From positions 1 to 22,316 of the forward strand of contig JALOPD010000039.1 in assembly GCA_025454075.1 (NCBI GenBank): 22,316 nt of DNA, read 5' to 3'. This document shows positions 22,282 to 22,316 of this stretch, in pieces. The notes below the pieces were generated by a model. That model saw nothing but the letters and a program-made list of their open reading frames with translations. It ran no database searches and was not told the origin of the DNA. Source of the stretch: Desulfobacterales bacterium. GTDB lineage: Bacteria; Desulfobacterota; Desulfobacteria; Desulfobacterales; UBA2174_A. How positions within the stretch are numbered: position 1 is the first letter of the stretch; each line of letters begins with the position of its first letter. Both the position numbers and the translations under genes were made by a program.

Positions 22282-22316
22282 CCGGGGAATAGTGGTTTTG
22301 CAGACCACTGCCTTCC
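22259..22316 (-). tRNA. tRNA-Cys (anticodon GCA), 5' part beyond window
   Basis: On the minus strand the visible 58 bases give an anticodon arm GTGGT-CTGCAAA-ACCAC (anticodon GCA at 22301-22299), a short variable loop, a T arm CCCGG-TTCGAAT-CCGGG, the acceptor strand TGCCGCC, discriminator U (typical for Cys) and encoded CCA (22261-22259). The D arm and 5' acceptor strand lie past the right edge. Confidence 0.93.

Noticed and set aside
1..22316. CRISPR array, rRNA, insertion sequence or prophage genes
   Set aside because: No regularly spaced repeats, rRNA-like sequence, transposase or phage structural motifs were found by reading.

Overview
The window is GC-rich bacterial chromosome. Gene content points to a motile, anaerobic or microaerobic member of the Desulfobacterota (former Deltaproteobacteria). 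The clues are an EF-G of the spirochaete/planctomycete/delta (spdEFG1) type, a multi-PAS hybrid kinase with the N-terminus typical of that phylum, a chemoreceptor behind a flagellar sigma-28-like promoter, a DsrE-family protein, and broken GlpA-like and fumarate reductase-like genes. The assignment rests on remembered protein style, not on a search.

Layout. 1-1113 (-): 5' part of an acetyl-CoA hydrolase/transferase. 1418-2134 (+): Smr-domain protein. 2301-4388 (+): fusA-like elongation factor behind an AT-rich promoter and a hairpin leader, followed by an unidentified P-loop ATPase (4502-5206) and a rho-independent terminator. 5295-6296 (+): flippase-like membrane protein. 6321-9137 (-): four-PAS hybrid histidine kinase. 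9374-11257 (-): methyl-accepting chemotaxis protein. 11536-14095 (+): LemA plus a DUF2207 membrane protein. 14311-15451 (+): DsrE-like protein, a 30-codon remnant resembling GlcG/HbpS, and a flavin reductase. 15467-17668 (-): a second LemA module, lipoprotein LemA with two TPM-domain proteins. 17754-18357 (-): a deletion scar joining the start of a GlpA-like gene to the end of a fumarate reductase/succinate dehydrogenase iron-sulfur subunit gene. 18522-18956 (+): PaaI-type thioesterase. 19088-19465 (+): small exported protein of unknown function.

The right end (about 19641-22281) looks like a small integrated element. The last 58 bases are the 3' part of a tRNA-Cys(GCA) on the minus strand. 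Its 3' end, from the T-loop through CCA, is repeated exactly (27 bp) at 19641-19667. Between the copies lie three minus-strand genes: EcsC family, a small zinc-ribbon protein, and a DnaJ-like gene broken by one frameshift. There is no integrase. A terminator next to each repeat copy fits insertion behind the tRNA.

The genes do not form one pathway. The clearest cooperative units are the kinase and chemoreceptor as separate sensory genes, and the two LemA modules. Their partner proteins are unrelated (DUF2207 and TPM) yet both end in a glycine-rich tail closed by tryptophan. I see no CRISPR array, no rRNA and no recognisable defence or biosynthetic cluster. The most unusual items are the tRNA-Cys element, the GlpA/iron-sulfur deletion scar, the Gly-rich-Trp tails and the unassigned P-loop ATPase.
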